This document shows, piece by piece, positions 58,124 through 64,000 of a stretch of DNA of 64,000 bases. Below the pieces are notes generated by a model that made no database searches, was not told the origin of the DNA, and saw only the letters and a program-made list of their open reading frames with translations. The stretch covers positions 8,941,704-9,005,703 of the forward strand of contig NC_088304.1 of NCBI RefSeq assembly GCF_032854445.1. Reading direction: 5' to 3'. A program made the position numbers and the translations under genes. This DNA comes from Liolophura sinensis. Taxonomy: Eukaryota; Mollusca; Polyplacophora; Chitonida; Chitonidae. Numbering within the stretch: position 1 is the stretch's first letter; each line of letters starts with the position of its first letter.

Positions 58124-58463
58124 CTGCTTCGGTGGTCTAGTGGATAAAGCGCCCGCCTCGAATTCGGGAGAGACCTGGGAAGAAACCAGGATCGAGTTAT
58201 ACCGAAGACTCTAAAACAGCTCTTTGAAGTAATCAACATCGAGAGGTTAGAGAAAGTACTTAAGACTGGTTGGCCTGCTGTCTTTATAACGTGATTGGGT
58301 TGGGTGTCATGCCTGGTGTCTTCGGCATGATACTTTAGTAGTTGCAGGACTTTGGCGGGATGGGCTTGTCCTGTCACAAGAGAACAGAGTATACATACTC
58401 ACCTGAGGATTCCTCGTCGTGATATGACCCAAAAATTGTCAAGTACGACTTAAACCCCAATCA
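58124..58463 (+). repeat. SINE S2 with recognisable tRNA head
   Basis: The head reads tgcttcggtggtctagtgga (box A), then aagcgcccgcctcgaattcg, and box-B-like ggatcgagttatacc. Then come the body (gtgtcatgcctggtgtcttc) and the S2 3' tail (gtcaagtacgacttaaaccc). It is a retroposon, not a functional tRNA: the anticodon region is degenerate and the unit continues into the S2 body. Confidence 0.8.
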
Positions 58464-59333
58464 TGTATGCATTTGATCTGACGTAAACCATCTGAACGGC
58501 ATAAACATTCCATGGTGCCAAAGCTATATGTGACAGGTGTTCACAATGATTATGTTGAGTTATCTCCCCTTCTTAGATCTCTGCCCGTGGAAGATAGAGA
58601 TGCTGGTGCAGCATCGTTCAGCGATGCAGATTGGTGTTTGAAGGTTTGTTGTTTTGTTATTTTCTTAATGTTTCCAGTTTTTTTTTTTTAGCTCTAAACA
58701 CCGTTGTGGTATTTGAAAAGAATTGTTCATTGTGCGATCCATTATCGGATTTCATTGACAAAGTGTAGTGAGAGAGAGCGATAATATAGTTCGGAACTTG
58801 TTCTCTGTTGTAAAGGTGTTGTTGACGGCGGGAAATCTTGTCAGATGCCATGATTAAATAACTATGTAACTGTAAATATTAGCATGAGCTGAACACGTTA
58901 TAGTATGTAACTGGGAAGGAAATATTTACTGCTAGTAGACCTGCTGGGTTTTTTGTGAATGTTTTTGTGAACATGCTATCGTTGCTATGACTGCAGGGAG
59001 TCTGAACGCTGTCAAATGCCGACACTCCGCATTTGCTTTATTGTCCGAGGGTAATAGTGAATTAAACCTTTCTTAATTTGCTGACTTATTGCTATTGCTG
59101 GGTGTACTGGTTGTGCTGTAAACAGGGAACTAATCAGTATAGTTTTATGTAACGTACACTGTAAAAAAACCATTACACTGTAAAAACATGTGTGACTGTG
59201 AGATGTCACTCAAGATGTCACTTTTGTTCTCTTATAGCTGTAACCAGCATTATTCTGCCTGCCTTTGATGCTTTGATCAGTCTTCATGATGAGCAGTGAT
59301 GTAATTTTGCTAGCATTTGATGATTATTTCTAA
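58464..59333. other. unassigned stretch
   Basis: AT-rich with short T runs. No gene or repeat family recognised. Confidence 0.3.
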
Positions 59334-61690
59334 TTAAGAGACAAGATGTACAATTAAATGTATTGCATACTGATGCATTTGTGTATCAGATTCACAGAAC
59401 TCCTCTAAAATGTTCAATGCCGCTGAGCAGGACGTAGTACCCTTATTCACCATTGCTACTGCTGCCATGTTATCACAATGACAGAGTACTTTGCAACCCC
59501 GCCACGAATGCGCCCAAGGTTTTGTTCCAACTAAAATTGCTGCCAGCTCTTTTACATTAATGTGTTCGTCTTTTGGTGAAGGTTGATTCATACTCCAAGT
59601 CCAATATGCCCAGCCAGCCCCCCAGAATACTCCGCAAGCCTCGATACTCGAGTCTGAAACAACCTGCACCGCAGGAAGAACATCCCAAATGAGTTTACGG
59701 TTTGTTGTACTACAAAGGTGACAATACCACCATTCAATATCTGGCTGAATGCTAAAAACAGGGGCTTTGTGGTTGGGTTGTTTAAGTACGGCAATTAAAT
59801 CGTAAATTCTTCAGATATGTGTGCGTCCTCAATTAATAACATTGCTAGCCCAATTCAGTTCTCCAGCAAGTTTTTTTAAGTTCCTTTTTTGATACTCTAC
59901 GTTTCATTTTAAAGGTTTGTACGTATTGAATCAATTCACTTAACTTACCCTCATCCAAGGACAAGATTCCACCTTGAGAGCCAATAGGAATTCCTAGAAA
60001 CGTCAGCTTTTGGCATGGGGCCACTGCCTTGTTCCAGTTTATACCAAATCCTAATAACCCTAAGTTATTAATTCACTGCAGGCAATTTGACACATTTCAC
60101 GATTTTCAGCCCCGACGACAAAGTCATCTAAAATACACAGTAATTGCACTGAAACCTCTTTGTAGCATCATGCGTCTCACTGCCTGCGTTATGCTATTAA
60201 AAATACTTGGGGTTTTTCTAGCTCCGAATGGAAGTTTTATTGTCAAACATATGCAATAGTTCTCCCTTCGAGTCATGCCTCTGAAGTCCAGTATATTGGT
60301 AATTGTCCTCACTAATATTGACACTCCTATAAGCTGCTTTAAGGCCTACTTTTGCAAGGTACCAGTTTGGCTGAATAACATCCAGAAACCCTCCCACCGA
60401 TTGATATTCACATATTTGAAGCATAATCAAAAGCTAAGATTGTTAGGCCTACTACAGTCATGGATGAGTCTGACGGACGCATCCGGTTTAGGTAAAGCAT
60501 TTAATGTACTAACTACAGTGGGTGGTTTGTTTACAATTGTGTAATTTTGCTCTAAAATTTCAGCAGAATTTCAGCCCACACACTGACTATCCCTCAAGGG
60601 CCAAGAAATGGGGTGTTTTATAGGTTTGTTCGTGAAGGAGGGTCTGAGTCAGTGTGATGATAACTCCATGGGTTGTAGCATAGCATGCCAGACAGGTGCG
60701 TGCATCATTACACACCCCAAGCGTACATCCACCATGATGGGCCGACCTGATTGTGGGTCCGATTTGCATCGTTGTTGACCGGAGGGTTTCTTGGAAATTC
60801 CTGCCCTCTGCACAGCTCCAGGTTTGTCTACGCGAGGGCGTAGTCACGCCTGCATAGGGAGTGGATGACCTTGATGCCATGGTGTGTTATTCTCTGCTTG
60901 TTGGCGGCGGAACTGTTGGTCGAAATTCAATACCGACTGCAAATCGAATACTTGAGCGAATACGGCAACTCTAGCAATGTACTGTAAGTATTGCACAACA
61001 GTGGTGGTTGTGCAAGCATCTTTTTCAATCATGTCCGATAGTATTTTAACAGCAATACTGGCACTTTTACTTTTGTGTGGAATTTTTGTTTCCTTTAATT
61101 TTAATTCCAGCGGCCCAAATGTAAATTTGTCCTCGGTTTTTGAATTATGAACTGGTGAAGTGGACACAAGTTCCTTATTTCACGTAGTGTCTGAGGGGTC
61201 TTAGTTTTAGGGGCATGCATATTCATTAACTGAGACAAGAGCTTAAGCATATTACCTGGAGGCCCAACAGAGTTGTCAAGGTTCGGTTGACCTGTATTAT
61301 CGGCATGCTGCCCAGGAATGTTCAGACGACACACGTTATTGAGGGTGCTCAACACATCTCCTATATTTTGCTGCGTATCTGTGTCTGGATGTCCAGTTTG
61401 TTGACGATCGCCGCCATCGTCATTTCCTATTAATCTCGGTTCCTGTTGAACTTGGAGCTCGGCGACCGCTTCTCCCAGCAACAAGCGTTGGGCCAGGGGT
61501 ATATCGCTGAATTCCGATTCATTTACGTCCTTATTTAGTTTTGATATACTTCTCTCATTTTCAAAACCCTTGTTCAACAACGAGGACACTGTGAGCGTGT
61601 TCAGCTCGTGTCGAGTTCTCCACGCTTCCATGAACGGTTCAGGCGATTCCGACTTGTATCTTCTGCGGGCATGTTCACGTTAGGCGCAGT
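59334..61690 (-). pseudogene. DIRS-type retrotransposon relic (gag, reverse transcriptase, RNase H)
   Basis: Broken minus-strand frames in DIRS order. An N-terminal gag-like region is 61631-60844 (MEAWRTRHELNTLTVSSLL, VVQYLQYIARVAVFAQVF). Reverse transcriptase pieces are 60430-60124 (KVGLKAAYRSV, LPFGARKTPSIFNSITQAV, ITVYF). RNase H is 59794-59334 (VVSDSSIEACGVFWGAGWAY, DEHINVKELAAILVGTK, CDNMAAVAMVNKGTTS). DIRS elements integrate with a tyrosine recombinase, which is not visible here, nor are the split terminal repeats. Multiple stops show it is inactive. Confidence 0.75.
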
Positions 61691-61889
61691 TCGCCTACCA
61701 CAGCCACGCTAAGTCGCGGGCATATTAAAAACGTTAAAAACAGTTAAAAATCTTCCATAAAACGGCAGGTAGCACTAGCTGGCAAATGTTAAACTTGTGT
61801 CGCCATTTATACGCACAAAAAACACGAGAATTTCCCAGCGTGCTTATGATGTTGTTTGACCAACGTGGCTGATGCGCACCAAGCCGTGT

Positions 61890-63590
61890 TTTACATGAGT
61901 TAGGAACTCCACCAATTGTAAAGCCTACAAAGCTCATCGTAACCATCTAAATTCACGAATCAAGAAATCCTACCAAGATAACTTGGCAGCTAAATCAGAA
62001 TCCGGTAACACATCAAATAAGTTCTGGTAGTAATTATGTAAGTCTCACTTAAAAAGCACAAACTCTTGAGTATCTTCTGTACTCCCATTTGAAAAAATCG
62101 GTCAACTCTTACGCATGTGACGATGACAGTAAAGCTACCTAACTCAACGGCCATTCCCTGGCCTTCCACTGACAGCGGGTTCTCCACCATCTCACAGCAC
62201 CATTGAACTCGATGATATTCTTCAGAGACTTACACTTATGGCATTACCAGGGGTACAGAACCGTATGGAATTAGTGTAAAAATGCTTCTTCAAGCCAGAG
62301 ATAAAATATCCCTAATATTATCAATCCTCTTTAGGTTCTGGTATATTACCGTCTTCATGGAAATTAGCACGCGTAACACCCATATTCAAATCTGGAAACA
62401 GCTCCGAAGTGACAAACAATAGACCGATTTTTCATTTAAACTGTGTTGGTACAGTATCTGAACGTCTGGTATTCCGGCAAGTTTTTGACTACATTTACTC
62501 AAGCATTCCCCCTTATCAGTCTGGCTTTTTACCCTCAATCAATGGTTACATAGCTTCTTGACCTGTATTTTGATATTTCCAAAGCCTTGGATGACTGTAA
62601 AGAAGTTTAATTTCAATTTTTTGACTTCTTGAAAGCCTTTGACCGTTTTTCGCATTCTGGCCAAGTTATGTTCACTTGTAATAAATGGAAAACCCCACAC
62701 CTGGTTTGAAAGTTACCTTGATCCACAAAAACAGCAGTAATACTGAATCGATCCGACTTCAAGCAACTTTTTGAGGGGAGTCCCACAAGGATCTGTCCTA
62801 GGGCCTTTGCTATTTGTGATATTTATCAATGATCTCCCTAACGAGATTCTAAATAATATCAAGCTTTTTGCACCGGACTCTTTGTCCTCGATAAAGACCT
62901 GTCGTCCATAGATATAAAAGGTCTGTGGATAATGACCTTCATACAGTTGAAAACTGAACAAAAACTTGGCTTGTTGACTCCAACTCCAAAAAGACAAATC
63001 GCTTGTATTTTCGAGATGTAGGTCACCGTACCAACTTACATCTTTTATAGGAGAAACAATTCAATCGACTAACACCTTAAACACCTAGGTATTCTATTTG
63101 ACAGAAAATCTCATCGACAAAACTAATAAAAAAACTGTCCATTTTTAGGCTCTTAAATGCCAACTTGAAAGGAAATGCTTGGAAATATTGTATAAAAACG
63201 TCATCAGGCCATTCCTAGAGTATGTTGGCATCATCTGGGACAACTTGTCCGAAGTTCAAACTAGCACACTAGAAAACATACAAAAAGACAGTCAACGAAT
63301 CATCACTGGTCTCAACTCCAAGTAAAGCCTCAATCCTCCTGTATCTTGAGCTGAACCAAAGGCGTTATATACAAAGCATGATCACTTTTCAGTCAGACGA
63401 ATGATCCTTTAAGGACTATCCACCAAGATATATCACCGCCCCCAACTCACCAGCGCAATGCCTGTCCGGTCAGATCTTCGGATCACCTAAAGACATGCAA
63501 ATGTGGAAGATCAACTTTTAGTAATTCTTTTTGTCCCGAAAACTGTCCGTGATCGGGACGCCTTACCAAAACCTTTAAGAAGTATAGAGT
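61890..63590 (+). pseudogene. LINE reverse transcriptase relic
   Basis: Plus-strand pieces in order: RIKKSYQDNLAAKS (about 61960), SGILPSSWKLARVTPIFKSG (about 62338-62397), NNRPI, PPYQSGF (about 62510), GVPQGSVLGPLLFVIFINDL (about 62778-62837), a weakened catalytic stretch LFAPDS where FADD is expected, and KNVIRPFLEYVGIIWDN (about 63198-63250). Many stops. Non-LTR reverse transcriptase of a CR1/Jockey-like kind. It stops at the S2 SINE. Confidence 0.7.
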
Positions 63591-63890
63591 GAGTTAATGC
63601 TTGGGGTTTGACGTCGTACTTAACAATTTTTCATTTCATATGGCGACGAAGGAATCTTTAGAGTGCATAAAATGTACCTCCTTGTTGCAGGACGGATTCC
63701 CACCGCTCTTTCATCTAGTGTTGCTTCACTGAAACGCCTTACTGAAGGCAAGTAAGCCGCCCCGCCTGAGCCATTATACTGATACGGGTCAACAAGGCGT
63801 TGCACTATCCATTTCATGCCGATCGCCAAGCGAGGAAGCTACAACATCCTGTTTTAAGGTCTTAGGTGTGACTCGACCCAGGGTTGAAAA
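63590..63890 (-). repeat. SINE S2, long copy
   Basis: Minus orientation: tail gagtgagttaatgcttgggg, then gacgtcgtacttaacaattt, atggcgacgaaggaatcttt, core gagccattatactgatacgg, then gatcgccaagcgagg and a box-B-like gtgactcgacccaggg near 63870. The tRNA head beyond it is unclear. Confidence 0.75.
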
Positions 63891-64000
63891 AGTATAGAAG
63901 ACAACAATCAGTGCAAAATTACGCTAGGCAAGGCGTTTCACACGCTGAACCCGCCAGCGTGGTACTATGTGGGAGACCGTAATTTTAATATTATTCTACG

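Noticed and set aside
58124-58200. tRNA gene
   Set aside because: Box A and box B resemble a tRNA, but the anticodon region is degenerate and the unit continues into a SINE body and tail.

Overview
The window looks like nuclear DNA of an invertebrate animal, most likely a mollusc (inference). Protein-coding genes are few, split by introns with GT/AG borders, and set in AT-rich sequence full of transposable elements. Two tRNA-derived SINE families in it, here called S1 (gccgtactcaagaatatttc on one strand) and S2 (tail ttaaaccccaa), are types I associate with bivalve and gastropod genomes. There is no operon structure, Shine-Dalgarno pattern or CRISPR array.

Three host genes can be assembled from the sequence. 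Gene A (about 1359-5248, +) has two phase-compatible exons and encodes an unrecognised protein of about 519 residues. The second gene (40046 down to 23774, -) has seven exons whose reading phases all agree. It encodes a predicted 480-residue protein with an N-terminal TIR domain and a C-terminal part holding a two-helix membrane hairpin. Its introns carry a solo LTR, SINEs, a minisatellite, a hAT relic, a gag relic and a TTAA-bounded MITE. The third gene (51248-57345, +) encodes a secreted-then-membrane cysteine-rich receptor: signal-peptide exon, two successive furin-like cysteine-rich ectodomain exons, a transmembrane helix and a 322-residue tail. The first ectodomain exon is broken by several frameshifts and the second is intact.

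The most striking mobile-element block is 7434-20622, a three-level nest. A solo LTR (LTR-B) was hit 8 bp from its end by a Ty3/gypsy element (7442-19885, minus strand, 1016-bp LTRs that look identical, ATGT target duplication). The 3' LTR of that element was then hit by an I/Nimb-like LINE (8405-14623, plus strand, 14-bp target duplication). The gypsy gag-pol is one open frame in the Gmr1-like order (integrase before RNase H), but the reverse transcriptase catalytic core is missing in frame. The LINE begins with a fragment encoding the first ten residues of histone H4 and ends with a structured hairpin and nine C. A broken Tc1-type transposase lies just left of the nest.

The right part holds a degenerate LINE (about 47550-51070) in which a 77-bp piece of the reverse transcriptase region has been amplified about 25 times, a DIRS-type relic (59334-61690, -), another LINE relic (61890-63590, +) and a terminal S2 SINE. 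Other repeats include a 41-bp and an 18-bp minisatellite and two uncharacterised interspersed families (R1, R2). Repeat borders were judged by eye and are approximate unless a target duplication is cited.
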